64,000 bases of DNA, taken from positions 310,001 to 374,000 of the forward strand of contig NZ_JQNA01000001.1 of NCBI RefSeq assembly GCF_000745015.1, written 5' to 3'. Position 1 is the first letter of the stretch; every line of letters begins with the position of its first letter. Position numbers and translations under genes: made by a program. Origin of the DNA: Burkholderia sp. 9120 (GTDB lineage: Bacteria; Pseudomonadota; Gammaproteobacteria; Burkholderiales; Burkholderiaceae). Below, one piece after another: positions 17,967 through 27,385 of the stretch. The notes beneath the pieces were generated by a model. It was not told the DNA's origin and ran no database searches. It worked only from the letters and a program-made list of their open reading frames with translations.

Positions 17967-18980
17967 TCAGCGTTCCGCATCCGGCCCGACATCGTTCGAA
18001 CGACCATCGCTTTGCCGTACCGTGCGGTCCGGCCGCGCCGGTCCGGCAATTCGCTCTCGTTCCGCCGCAGGCATGTCCCGCTGTACCGGCATGGCACCTA
18101 CGAAATAAGCCATATCAACCGCCAGCTCACGATCCTCACGCGCACTGGACCTCGCCATCGCAAAAGCCATCGCACGCCATGCGGCAAACACCCCGCCTTG
18201 TGCGACCCAACCCGTCTCGCGTTGCGCGTCGGTCGGGACGGCACGCCAGAAACCGGGCGTCTCGCCACGCTCCATCATGTGCACGACTGCAGGTTTGGGA
18301 TACCGTTGTGTGACGCCGCGGGTTTGCCGAGAGGTCGCGTTCGCGTTAACACCATGCGCCCGAAGTTGTTCTGCGAAGTACACACGCCACCGCTGAAGAT
18401 CTCTGTGACGTGGATTCAACCGACGCCCGTCCGGTCCCCGCACTTGCACACTCAAATGCACATGCGGATGGGCCTCATCATCGTGCGCAGCAAAGACATA
18501 CGCACGTCCATCGCCGAACTCGAGCGCCGCAAAATCACGCGCCGCATCGCGTACGGCCTGCCGGTTCGTTCCCGGCGGCATCGACAGAAGGATATTGAAT
18601 ACTTCGCGGCGCGTGCTAGTGTCCGGTATCCCCCATCCGCCGAGCTGCCAGGTTTTCGTGAGGTCACGCAGCGCATCGACGCCGGATATTTTGTCGCCGT
18701 TCTGATCTTCTAGGTCGACTTGGCCGTTACGCGAGATGTAGCGAAGATGCCGACGTACAGCGCCTATTCCCTGGGCACTAGACGCCTTGTTGGTGATCTT
18801 GACCATCACCTCCGGAGTGCGCTTCAGCGTGCGGGCCAGTTGGCCGCGCATGCGCGCCGCCTCGTCCCGAATGCCCGCTCGTGAAAGCCGAGACGCGCTC
18901 GCATGCCTGAACGGCTCGTGAAATAGCCGATCACCCCAGTTCAGGAGCATCGCGTCGACGTAGATTTTTGGATACGGCAT
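17967..18980 (-). CDS. Relaxase, MobA/VirD2-like (MOBP type)
   Basis: 337 residues. Motif III is complete: H166 and the HPHVH at 171-175 bind the metal ion of the nicking site. A Tyr at 81 in HLRYISRNG is a candidate catalytic residue. Relaxases nick oriT and stay covalently bound to the transferred strand, which the VirD4 protein passes to the type IV channel. The protein ends soon after the nuclease domain, with only an Arg/Asp-rich tail. The helicase/primase and LPD7 parts fused to relaxases elsewhere are separate genes here. Its ATG follows the mobC-like stop by one base. It is the last gene of the transfer operon. Confidence 0.88.
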   Translation of the reverse strand: MPYPKIYVDAMLLNWGDRLFHEPFRHASASRLSRAGIRDEAARMRGQLARTLKRTPEVMVKITNKASSAQGIGAVRRHLRYISRNGQVDLEDQNGDKISGVDALRDLTKTWQLGGWGIPDTSTRREVFNILLSMPPGTNRQAVRDAARDFAALEFGDGRAYVFAAHDDEAHPHVHLSVQVRGPDGRRLNPRHRDLQRWRVYFAEQLRAHGVNANATSRQTRGVTQRYPKPAVVHMMERGETPGFWRAVPTDAQRETGWVAQGGVFAAWRAMAFAMARSSAREDRELAVDMAYFVGAMPVQRDMPAAERERIAGPARPDRTVRQSDGRSNDVGPDAER

Positions 18981-18981
18981 G

Positions 18982-19515
18982 CTATCGGCTCCATCGGTCG
19001 AGATTCGCGCGAATCACACCCACGACAGCTCGCAGATGCGTGTCAATCTGTTCCCGGATACGCTCAAAATCAGCCAACTCCTGGCACGTGAGCTCCATTC
19101 CACCACCGCGCGCAAGCTGCCCCAACGACCGACTGATGACAGCAAGCTGCTGGTTCGACGTCGACAGCAGAAGCAGTTCCCGTGTTCCCAACTGCGGCTC
19201 CCGTGTCAGCTGCGCGCGGATCAGCGCCACGATCCACCGATTGCTGTGCAGGCCCGACGCTGCCGCGCGCTGCTCCACCACCATCTTCTCTGCGACGGTC
19301 AACCGGATTTCGATACGACTGCGCGACTCTCCGACTATCGGCTGGGTCAGTCCAGGTTCGATCGCAACAGGCCGATCGCCGGCCTCTGCGTTGACTGCGG
19401 CAGCAATCAACTGCCGCACGCCCTCGCCAGCCGTCACGCCACGGCACGCGCACCAAGCATCCCAGCGCGGCCTGACCGCGCCCAGTTCGACGCACAAGCG
19501 CTCACGGAATCTCAC
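18982..19515 (-). CDS. MobC-like relaxosome accessory protein
   Basis: 177 residues from a GTG at 19515. The central part RIEIRLTVAEKMVVEQRAAA and SNRWIVALIRAQL has the ribbon-helix-helix/MobC pattern. The C-terminal helix region (GMELTCQELADFERIREQID) resembles mobilisation proteins that help the relaxase bind oriT. It sits directly before the relaxase gene (one base between stop and ATG) and 8 bp after the LPD7 gene. Function is inferred from pattern and position. Confidence 0.7.
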   Translation of the reverse strand: MRFRERLCVELGAVRPRWDAWCACRGVTAGEGVRQLIAAAVNAEAGDRPVAIEPGLTQPIVGESRSRIEIRLTVAEKMVVEQRAAASGLHSNRWIVALIRAQLTREPQLGTRELLLLSTSNQQLAVISRSLGQLARGGGMELTCQELADFERIREQIDTHLRAVVGVIRANLDRWSR

Positions 19516-19523
19516 GGCTCACC

Positions 19524-21047
19524 CTAAGGTGCCGCCATTGACGGCTCGGCCGGCGCGCGTTCGACTTCGCGAGCGTGTGCACGCTCAGCAGCCGCGCGCA
19601 TCCGACGATCACGGCCCGAAGGCACCTTTGCATCGAAGACCTTCGGCGGCGGCACTGGGATATCCTCCTTCCCGAAAGCGTCCAGCAGGCGTGCAGCGTG
19701 CTGCTGCACACGGGAAATGGAACGTTCGCTAAAACCCTGTTCCCGCATCGCAGCGGTCAGGACAGCCAGGTGCAGCACGCGCTCGTCATCCCCCCGCTGT
19801 GCGCCACGACCACGCTGCGGGACGGGCTCTGCGACAGGCTGTGGACGCTCGCCGGCATAAGGTTGAGCCGCATCACCTGATGGCGTTTCGGCTCGCGACG
19901 TAGCCTGAGAAGCCGCACGTCCACGCTGCACGACATCCACCCGCCACGTATTCCGGTGCACGTCTTTCTCTTCCTCGCCCACGACCACACCATCGCCATC
20001 CAGAATCGGTACCTTGACGGTCACGAGTCGCTTGCCGAGGTTTTCGAGCGTCACCTGCTGCCCGATCGCGGCTAGCGATTCAAGAACAGCACGCTCGAGA
20101 TCCACGCCCCACACCACATGATCGGCGCCCGCCTCGTCGCGGAACACCACGTAGTAAGAATCGCTGCGCGCGGGATTGTGTTGATACGGCGCGCCTCCAT
20201 GCTCGCGCAGTTCCCCGATGTACCGCCGTGGCGCGTCCGGTTCGTCATTCGCAGCATTCCGGCTTACCGGAACAGGCGGCGAGGCTGGGCTCTCCTTATG
20301 CGCAGGCCCAGCAGGAGGGTCATCCGAAGCGGCGCGCGCACGCGACGATGGTGACGTTGCATAACGTTCATCTGCGCTCCCTCTCGAGGCTGCGACAGCT
20401 GTTGGCTCTACCTTCAGACCAGCTTCAATGCGATTGTTTAGCCGCGCCTGCCGGGCGTTGGCGAGGCGAGCCAGATCCGCAGTCTTTGGCTCGTAGCCGC
20501 TCACCTCGATCCCGCGCAGTGTGGCCTGTAGCCACACCTCGCTACGGAACACTTCGTGTCCCGAAATGCGGATGCGTTGCCACGATTTGGCATGCGCCAT
20601 GTCGACCATCGACTCCACCACGTCCGGTCGGTTGTGCTCGGTGACGAGGAATGGCCCCAGATCCTCAAAAGCGAGCTGATACGGTGCCTCCTTCAGAAAA
20701 TACTGGTTGCCTGCGCGCAGATACCGTTTGCGGACTCGCTCCGGTGGCTGGTCAACCGGTACGCGGCTCGTACTCGTATCCCGCAGCGGCACATTAGCGA
20801 CCGCTCGTACTCCAGGTTCCCGCAAGGCCCCAGCATCGTCGCGAATCGCCTGATCTCGCAGCCTCGTCCGCGCCGCATCGAACTCTCGACGACGCCGCGC
20901 CGACACCGCATCGAGTGCGGCCGAATTCAGCGCGTCATCACGGCCATTACCGCCTGATGGAGCTGCTGCGCTACTCACGCCCGGCGCATCTCCCTCGATC
21001 ACATTGATAACCGGATCGGAATACTGGGCCGAAGATGTCTGTGACAT
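19524..21047 (-). CDS. LPD7-domain protein of the transfer operon
   Basis: 507 residues. Residues about 105-200 (KRYLRAGNQYFLKEAPYQLA, then ESMVDMAHAKSWQRIRISGH and FRSEVWLQATLRGIEVSGYE) match the large polyvalent-protein-associated domain 7 found at the C-terminus of many conjugative relaxases. A second conserved block lies at about 275-370 (DSYYVVFRDEAGADHVVWGV). The rest is Ala/Arg-rich linker. It lies between primase and mobC-like genes, so it probably works with the relaxase in trans after a gene split. Confidence 0.75.
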   Translation of the reverse strand: MSQTSSAQYSDPVINVIEGDAPGVSSAAAPSGGNGRDDALNSAALDAVSARRRREFDAARTRLRDQAIRDDAGALREPGVRAVANVPLRDTSTSRVPVDQPPERVRKRYLRAGNQYFLKEAPYQLAFEDLGPFLVTEHNRPDVVESMVDMAHAKSWQRIRISGHEVFRSEVWLQATLRGIEVSGYEPKTADLARLANARQARLNNRIEAGLKVEPTAVAASRGSADERYATSPSSRARAASDDPPAGPAHKESPASPPVPVSRNAANDEPDAPRRYIGELREHGGAPYQHNPARSDSYYVVFRDEAGADHVVWGVDLERAVLESLAAIGQQVTLENLGKRLVTVKVPILDGDGVVVGEEEKDVHRNTWRVDVVQRGRAASQATSRAETPSGDAAQPYAGERPQPVAEPVPQRGRGAQRGDDERVLHLAVLTAAMREQGFSERSISRVQQHAARLLDAFGKEDIPVPPPKVFDAKVPSGRDRRMRAAAERAHAREVERAPAEPSMAAP

Positions 21048-21105
21048 GATGCAACCTCATACTGTTCAGGGCAGATTTTGCAAAGAGCACCGCGACCGCG
21101 ATACG

Positions 21106-22929
21106 CTATCGATCGGGGTTTGCAGCCGGCTCAGGCGACGATGTGTGTTGCTTCGATTTCTCCAGTGCGGCGGCGCGTGCCTCTCTAATCCGTGCCCACG
21201 ATCTCGCCTGCAGTTGATCGAGCATCGTCTCGAGATTCGGACTGAAATTTAGTTCATGTGCGGACTTCTTCAGCGAACCGACCGTCCGTTCCAGCAGATC
21301 GCGTGCGCGATCCCACGGATAAACCTTCGATCGATCGCCGTCATACCCGACCTGTACCTCGGAGCCGTTCAACCGTGCGTTCCCGTCCATCCATTTCAGA
21401 CGCTCGGAGATGAACTCCATCTGGTCCTTCCGGTGGAACACGACGCTGCGCGTCGCGACCTCCTGGATCAAGTAGTGCTCGGTATTGAACACTTCACCGC
21501 GGTACGGGCCGCCGTTCTCGCGCGGTGTTGCCATCCTGAGCGGTATGCCGAACCGTTGCCCGGCCAGTGCCTTCGTCTCTTCAGGAACGTCACCCAATCC
21601 AAACAATGGCTCGCCGACCGGCGCACGCGTCGGCGCAAACCGTGGCAGAGTGGCTGCGGGAACGACCGGAGCAGTCGACCCATCAGACGCAGCCGCTGCA
21701 TCAGATTCGGGCACCGCATGTTTCGGCACGCTCCGCTCCGATGACTGATGACGCTGATTGCCTTCGGTGTCGTCCACAGAGTTCTGTCTAGAGCGACTCA
21801 TTTCTCCCTCCTCATTTCGTTCATCCATCTCACGCACTTGCACGTGGGACATGACATCCATATCCCGCAATCTGTTCGCTCTCCCGAGGGACCGAAAGGC
21901 CACTTCACGGAGATAGTCGCCCACGACATCGAACCCCGACAGCACCGCCATGTCGCAGAAATCGTTCGGCACCTTGCCGTCGACACGCGCGTCTTTGGCA
22001 AAGACTGGCAAGGCCAGATGCGCCATTGCGCCTTGTGCCGCCCTCCGGGCCTCCGCTTCGCCCTGCCCCAACTCGGCAAGTACAATCAGATCGTTATCGC
22101 GATACCGCTCACGCAAGGCGGCGGCCACTTGGCCCAGATTCCCACTCGAGAGTGCAGCTGCTGCAAACCAGCCCGTCGCACGGTATGTGGATAAAGCCGT
22201 CGCCATGCCCTCACCGATCAGGATCGGTCCGGATGCCTCTTCCGGTGTCGGCGCCGATTCGGCCATCCAGTACCCACCCTTCTTCACGCCCCCCGCCAAC
22301 GATGATTTCCGGCCAAGCTCGTCGATCAGCTCAAGCGTGGAGATCGCATCGATCCAGACCGGCACAATCAGGACGCGCCCCACAAGCGGCTCTTCCTCGC
22401 TCATTGGCGCGTATCCAAGAAGCGAGCGCAGCTCCTGCGCATCCAGTTCACGTAAGGTCTCGACCGGATCCAGGCGCTTGCGCGTCAAGTAAGGATGCTG
22501 CGGCCCCACTGGACGCGACCACTGCCAGAGTGCGTCGGCCTCGCGGGCCACCGCGGCATGACGGGCCTGCTTCCGTTCTTCCTCGCGCGTGCGGCGCTCG
22601 AGCACCTCAGAGGAAGGCACAGGCGCAGTTGCCATCCGGTCCGGGTACTGCGAACGCTTCAGATCGAAACCGTGCTGGCGCGCAAGCCAGAACAACGAGG
22701 CAAGGGTCTTGCCACCCGACGCATCGGCTGAGCGCCACGTGGTACGGGCCGCGCGTTCGCTATAGTTACCCGCGGTGCGGCTCCACTCATACCATATCTC
22801 GAAGCCCTCGTCGCCGAATCCTTGCTTGAGCGCGAACGCCATGTCCACCCACGTCCCGTAATCGTCGGCAGGAATCACCGCCAGCGCTGCGCGTGCGCGC
22901 GCAGCCTCGTCTACATGTGGTGTGTTCAT
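21106..22929 (-). CDS. Conjugative primase-like protein (PriCT-2 plus Toprim)
   Basis: 607 residues. A PriCT-2-like domain covers about 10-90 (VIPADDYGTWVDMAFALKQG and WRSADASGGKTLASLFWLA). A Toprim domain covers about 180-300, with the acidic motif GEGMATALS at 239-247. The second Toprim motif, usually Asp-x-Asp, reads LIVLAELGQG at 281-290 and lacks both aspartates, so catalysis is doubtful. The C-terminal 150 residues (FHRKDQMEFISERLKWMDGN) form another conserved block. Its start overlaps the stop of the coupling-protein gene by 4 bp. Likely role: primer synthesis or DNA handling during transfer. Confidence 0.75.
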   Translation of the reverse strand: MNTPHVDEAARARAALAVIPADDYGTWVDMAFALKQGFGDEGFEIWYEWSRTAGNYSERAARTTWRSADASGGKTLASLFWLARQHGFDLKRSQYPDRMATAPVPSSEVLERRTREEERKQARHAAVAREADALWQWSRPVGPQHPYLTRKRLDPVETLRELDAQELRSLLGYAPMSEEEPLVGRVLIVPVWIDAISTLELIDELGRKSSLAGGVKKGGYWMAESAPTPEEASGPILIGEGMATALSTYRATGWFAAAALSSGNLGQVAAALRERYRDNDLIVLAELGQGEAEARRAAQGAMAHLALPVFAKDARVDGKVPNDFCDMAVLSGFDVVGDYLREVAFRSLGRANRLRDMDVMSHVQVREMDERNEEGEMSRSRQNSVDDTEGNQRHQSSERSVPKHAVPESDAAAASDGSTAPVVPAATLPRFAPTRAPVGEPLFGLGDVPEETKALAGQRFGIPLRMATPRENGGPYRGEVFNTEHYLIQEVATRSVVFHRKDQMEFISERLKWMDGNARLNGSEVQVGYDGDRSKVYPWDRARDLLERTVGSLKKSAHELNFSPNLETMLDQLQARSWARIREARAAALEKSKQHTSSPEPAANPDR

Positions 22930-25025
22930 CGACCACCTCCCTGGATCGGCGCAACGTGCAAGGGCATACCCCGCGCAGACGTCCGGCGGGATCGTGATGG
23001 TTCAGCCGGGGAAAGCTCCGCCGCATCGAGATCGGCAACGGACAGGCGGCGGGTCGCCCTCTGGACCCTTTCGGCGGGCACCCCAAGCAGCATAAAATGC
23101 CGCTCCACATACGCCATGGCGTCGTCTTCACTGATGTCGGCAAGGCTCGGTGGGAGATCGCGAGGATCCCATGCCTGCAACACTTCCAGATACTCGGCGG
23201 CCGGATTGATGAGCCCCGTCCCGTCCGGATCGATTTCGTCTGTCCGCAAGTCGCGCAGCCGTCGTTCGACCACGACGCTGAAGCGCGCCAGATTCATGAC
23301 CGGCACCGAGGGTGCCGCCATCACGCGCGACACAAATTCGGGATCGCGCCAGTAGCAAATCTTGTCCGCCAGGATCGGCTTGGTGTTTTCGAGTACGATG
23401 ATTTCCTTTTCGCGCCCCAGCTCCTTCAGTTCCTGCGGCAGCAGGAGTGGCCGGCGCTGCTCGGACACGCTTTCGCTCGATCCACCGCGACCACCGAAGA
23501 TCGCGTTCGAACGGCTGACGCTGCGTGACCGGTCAGTAAACGTGCCGAGAATCTCGGAATAGTCGTTCGCATCCTTCTGCTCACGCGGCGCGTAGAGAAT
23601 CTGCATCGCGTGATTAGTGATGAAGGTGCGCGCATCGGCCCGGCCGTAGACAGATTCGAGTTGCGCGATCGACTGAACGATAGACAGCAGGCGCAAGTTA
23701 TAGCCCGACATGTAGGCAACTGCCCGCGCGATGATGTGGATTTTCCCGATCGCCGTCATTTCATCAAGCAGTACCAAGCACTGGAATTTCAACGTAGGAT
23801 CGGCCTCGGGCAACTGTTTCGTATTGAGATTGACGAGTTGCGAGAACACGAGATTTACGAGCAGCGCAGCCTCAGACAAATGGTCTGGCGTGATCCCGAT
23901 ATAGACCGACATGCGGCGTTTTCGCACATCACGCAGATCGAAGTCGTTGGCGCTCGTCGCCGCGTCGACGATGGGATTGGCCCAGATCGTCAGCGGCGCA
24001 TTGAAGGTCGCGAGAATGCTGGCCAGTACCTTATCGTCGTTCGAGAGAAAACGGTTCAGCGCATCGACACACGGTCCAGTCAGCAGACTACGATGCTGAA
24101 CGAGTGCCCGCTGAAGGTAGGCTTTCACTGGCATGCCACTGCCCGAAGATTGCCGCAACACCTCCCCCATCGTGACCGGATAGTCCAGAGTCGACGCTCC
24201 CTTGCCAGCGCGGCGCGCATCACGCCACTCGCACAGCAACAGCACGATGCCAAGGAAGAGGTTCCTCGCCTGATCTTTCCAGAAATCGTCGTGTCCACCA
24301 GGCGGATAGAGGGCGTAACCAATCGCGAGAATTTCACCAACGCGGAACAATCCATCCGAGATCGCCGACAGCGGGTTGTACCGATGCGTGCGACCATCTT
24401 CCGCGAACGGGTTGAACAGATAGACGTCCTGCCCGTACGCATGCCTGAAACCTGCGGTGATAGCGTAGTTTTCCTGCTTGACGTCGAGCACCACCACCGA
24501 ATCGGGGAAACTGAGCAGATTCGGGATCACAATGCCAACGCCCTTGCCCGAGCGCGCGGGCGCCGCCAGCAGGACGAACTGCTGACCGGTGAATCGCAGA
24601 TAACGTCCACGCCAAACACCAACAACAATGGCAGGTGTCGAATCCATGCTTGCGAGTGTGCTCATAGCAGCCCCGCATCGCGGATTTCCGCGTCGCTGGC
24701 AAACCGCGCACTGCCATAGAGGCGTCGCTGGCCAGACCGCTCCCACAGGGCATACAGGCCCACCGAACGCCAGCAAAACGCCGAAGAGCGCCGCACCGGC
24801 CAATCGCCGGCCGTCGTTCGGCATCAGACCGTCGTGCCTCGCGATTGCCGCGTCGAGCCACCCCCACAGGCCAGCATGCAAGGGATTGATCCGCAAGCTC
24901 GCGTACAGGAAGAACGATGCCAGCCAGAGAGCGACTCCGAAGCCTCCCAAGAGCATTGCCAGCACGGACACCGTGATGACGGCCGGTCGCACTTGATGGG
25001 ACACGAAAAGAGATAGCTTCATCAT
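22926..25025 (-). CDS. virD4: Type IV coupling protein, VirD4/TraG family
   Basis: 699 residues. Two or three N-terminal membrane helices (15-100), then the Walker A-like APARSGKGVG at 155-164 and the Walker B stretch LVLLDEMTAIGK. It is an inner-membrane hexameric ATPase that links the relaxosome to the secretion channel. Length is within the family range (about 600-750). It starts 12 bp after virB11 and its stop overlaps the primase start. Confidence 0.95.
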   Translation of the reverse strand: MMKLSLFVSHQVRPAVITVSVLAMLLGGFGVALWLASFFLYASLRINPLHAGLWGWLDAAIARHDGLMPNDGRRLAGAALFGVLLAFGGPVCPVGAVWPATPLWQCAVCQRRGNPRCGAAMSTLASMDSTPAIVVGVWRGRYLRFTGQQFVLLAAPARSGKGVGIVIPNLLSFPDSVVVLDVKQENYAITAGFRHAYGQDVYLFNPFAEDGRTHRYNPLSAISDGLFRVGEILAIGYALYPPGGHDDFWKDQARNLFLGIVLLLCEWRDARRAGKGASTLDYPVTMGEVLRQSSGSGMPVKAYLQRALVQHRSLLTGPCVDALNRFLSNDDKVLASILATFNAPLTIWANPIVDAATSANDFDLRDVRKRRMSVYIGITPDHLSEAALLVNLVFSQLVNLNTKQLPEADPTLKFQCLVLLDEMTAIGKIHIIARAVAYMSGYNLRLLSIVQSIAQLESVYGRADARTFITNHAMQILYAPREQKDANDYSEILGTFTDRSRSVSRSNAIFGGRGGSSESVSEQRRPLLLPQELKELGREKEIIVLENTKPILADKICYWRDPEFVSRVMAAPSVPVMNLARFSVVVERRLRDLRTDEIDPDGTGLINPAAEYLEVLQAWDPRDLPPSLADISEDDAMAYVERHFMLLGVPAERVQRATRRLSVADLDAAELSPAEPSRSRRTSARGMPLHVAPIQGGGR

Positions 25026-25037
25026 GACCGTTCTCTC

Positions 25038-26156
25038 CTACGCAAACGCCGTCCGGACCCTGCGAACTGGATCGAACCAAATTTCGGTCATGCCCCAACG
25101 CTTGCCGGTCTGCTCACCTGCCCCGCTGAAAATCGGCTGCGCTTCCATGTGCGCGACGATATCGATGGTGAGAAAAAGCAAACGCTTCAGCGCGGCATCG
25201 TCGTAGGCGGCAGCCTCGGGGTGTTCCTTCGCCATCAGTGCAAAGCGCTCAATCGCGACCGTCGCATTCGACGCGTGATAGCTTGTAATCGAGCCGGTGT
25301 GTCCTGTCGTCAGAAGCTTGAGGAAGTCGTAGGCTTCAGCGCCGCGCAGCTCAGCCAGCAGCACGCGATCCGGGCGCATGCGCATCGCGCTCGCGATCAG
25401 ATCGGCCGGCGTGACGCGCGCCTGACCTTGACCGCCCTTGCTGTACAGCAGGTGCACACAGTTTTCGATGTGCCGGATAAAAAGCTCCCGGACATCCTCG
25501 ATCGTCACGATCCGTTCGGTCCGCGGGATAAAGCGGGAAAGAGTCTTTATGAAACTGGTCTTGCCACAACCCGTGTTACCAACGATCACGATATTCAGCC
25601 GCCCGGTGACGGCCAGTTCAAAAAATGCTCCCCAATCCCGCGCCTCCAGGCACTGCACGAGTCTGCTATCCCCAGGCCGCAGCAAGGGCAACGCTGCGTC
25701 GAGGCCGTTTGGGCGATGCCATACCGTTTCGTCGAACAGTCCCTCGTCACGGTACGTGTCGATGGTCTTTTCGTCCGCGGACGGCCGACGGATTGTGATC
25801 GAAACGGTGCGCGGCGGCACAACCGGTGGCACTACAATCTGGATCCGTGCGTCGCCCGGCAGCAGCGCCGAGAGCACGGGATGCAGAGGCGAAACCTCTT
25901 GATTCGTGAGCGTGGCCACCGCCACCGCAAACGACATCAGGCGTTCGAAATCGAGCTCGCGATAATCGTGACAATGCCAGCCGCGATGTGTCTCGACCAG
26001 CACGCGCTGCGGCCGGTTGATGACGAGTTCGGTCACATCCGCGTCGTCGAGCAGCGGCGCGAACGGCCGCATCAGTTCCAGCACCGACGCATTGTCGGGC
26101 AGACGCGCCAGCACGGCGTCATCTGCCTGATCCGGTCTGTCCGTACAGGCATTCAC
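25038..26156 (-). CDS. virB11: VirB11 traffic ATPase
   Basis: 372 residues. Walker A GNTGCGKT at 193-200, the Asp box ERIVTIEDVREL, Walker B (RPDRVLLAELRGAEAYDFL) and the His box TTGHTGSITSYHA are all present and in order. It is a hexameric cytoplasmic ATPase driving pilus assembly and substrate transfer. The start overlaps virB10 by 4 bp. Confidence 0.96.
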   Translation of the reverse strand: MNACTDRPDQADDAVLARLPDNASVLELMRPFAPLLDDADVTELVINRPQRVLVETHRGWHCHDYRELDFERLMSFAVAVATLTNQEVSPLHPVLSALLPGDARIQIVVPPVVPPRTVSITIRRPSADEKTIDTYRDEGLFDETVWHRPNGLDAALPLLRPGDSRLVQCLEARDWGAFFELAVTGRLNIVIVGNTGCGKTSFIKTLSRFIPRTERIVTIEDVRELFIRHIENCVHLLYSKGGQGQARVTPADLIASAMRMRPDRVLLAELRGAEAYDFLKLLTTGHTGSITSYHASNATVAIERFALMAKEHPEAAAYDDAALKRLLFLTIDIVAHMEAQPIFSGAGEQTGKRWGMTEIWFDPVRRVRTAFA

Positions 26157-27385
26157 GGTGCGAACTCCGGCTGCAGCGCATAGACCGACCCGAAATCCAG
26201 ATCGCGCGCGATCACGATCGTGAACTCCGCACCCTGGTTCTTGGTCAGCGTCGGCGGGATGTTGATCGTGCTGTCGAGTACGCGCGTGGCCATGTCATTG
26301 CCCTGCTGCTGCGTATTCGCGTAGACAACCGACCCGTTGCTGTTCCCGCCGCGCGTGGCTAGATAGCCGATCGCATCTTGAGTGATGCCAAGCATCAGCG
26401 CGGCACCGACGCGCGGCCTCCAATGATTGTCGACAAAGCCATCGATGCCCATGCGCCCAAGCGCATCGGCTACCGGCGAATCGATCTCGACCGTCACGCC
26501 GTTCGGGGTCTTGACCAGTGCTGATAACACGAAGACCCGCTTCTGGCCCGGCGAAAGGTTCGAGTGGTACTCGCTGTTGATCTGCGAGCCTCGTTCGATC
26601 AGCACGACCCGGCCATCGTCGGAATATACGTTCTTCGTCACCGTGCAGGTAGACATACCCGCATCGGTGGAATCGAACGCCGTATCTCCCGCACAATCGA
26701 TCTTGGCGCCCTGAGCGAGCATGAGACTGCGATTCCCCAGCATCCCAGCGCGCACGCGTGGTGTGACGGTCGGCGACAGCGCCTGCTCTAATGCCCCGCC
26801 TGCCTGAGCCAGCCTCTGTCCTGACGGCGCGATTCCACCAGACACAGCGGCCATGCCCGACGACGCAACACCCGAAACCTCGGCCGCCGCCGTGTCCTGA
26901 CTGCCCGCGCCGCCCACTGCGAGCAACGGCGCATCGTAATAGCTGCGGCGCGCCCCAATGTGCACGGCGCCGACCGGCTCCGATGCTGTGCCCGGCCCCG
27001 GAACCTGTACGGGGCGCACGGCAATGGCGCTTGCGGCAAGTGGCGCGGCGGCGACCACACCCACCGCTGGAGCGGGACCATCCTTGAACACACGCCCCAA
27101 GGTCGAAGTATCGGCCACCGCATCACGGCGCGACTTCGCATCTGCGTCGTGACGCGCAAGGAAGCCATGCACGGTCCACACCGCGCCGGCACCGACCATG
27201 AGAACGATCACAATCGGCGTCAGCAACCAGGCACGCGGGCGACCTCTGCGGTACTGGCCCAGCGCCGGCATGCCGCGATCCAAGAACATTCCCGGCGAAT
27301 CGGTACCGCCCCCTTCCCGCCCGGACTGCGCACGATCTGACGGGCCATCGGGCTCGATCGTATTGCGAGGCGTATCGTCATTCAT
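26153..27385 (-). CDS. virB10: VirB10 / TrbI-like channel protein
   Basis: 410 residues. A short cytoplasmic start (to about residue 52) precedes one membrane helix (WLLTPIVIVLMVGAGAVW). A long Pro/Ala-rich periplasmic linker follows, and a conserved C-terminal beta-barrel domain starts near 215 (GNRSLMLAQGAKIDCAGDTA). VirB10 spans both membranes and forms the outer-membrane cap with VirB7 and VirB9. Overlaps virB9 by 8 bp. Confidence 0.94.
   Translation of the reverse strand: MNDDTPRNTIEPDGPSDRAQSGREGGGTDSPGMFLDRGMPALGQYRRGRPRAWLLTPIVIVLMVGAGAVWTVHGFLARHDADAKSRRDAVADTSTLGRVFKDGPAPAVGVVAAAPLAASAIAVRPVQVPGPGTASEPVGAVHIGARRSYYDAPLLAVGGAGSQDTAAAEVSGVASSGMAAVSGGIAPSGQRLAQAGGALEQALSPTVTPRVRAGMLGNRSLMLAQGAKIDCAGDTAFDSTDAGMSTCTVTKNVYSDDGRVVLIERGSQINSEYHSNLSPGQKRVFVLSALVKTPNGVTVEIDSPVADALGRMGIDGFVDNHWRPRVGAALMLGITQDAIGYLATRGGNSNGSVVYANTQQQGNDMATRVLDSTINIPPTLTKNQGAEFTIVIARDLDFGSVYALQPEFAP

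Noticed and set aside
22138..22149. A 12-bp match (ATTCCCACTCGA) to the end of guaA, a possible distal att site
   Set aside because: It lies inside the conserved primase coding region and stops matching on both sides, so it is most likely chance.
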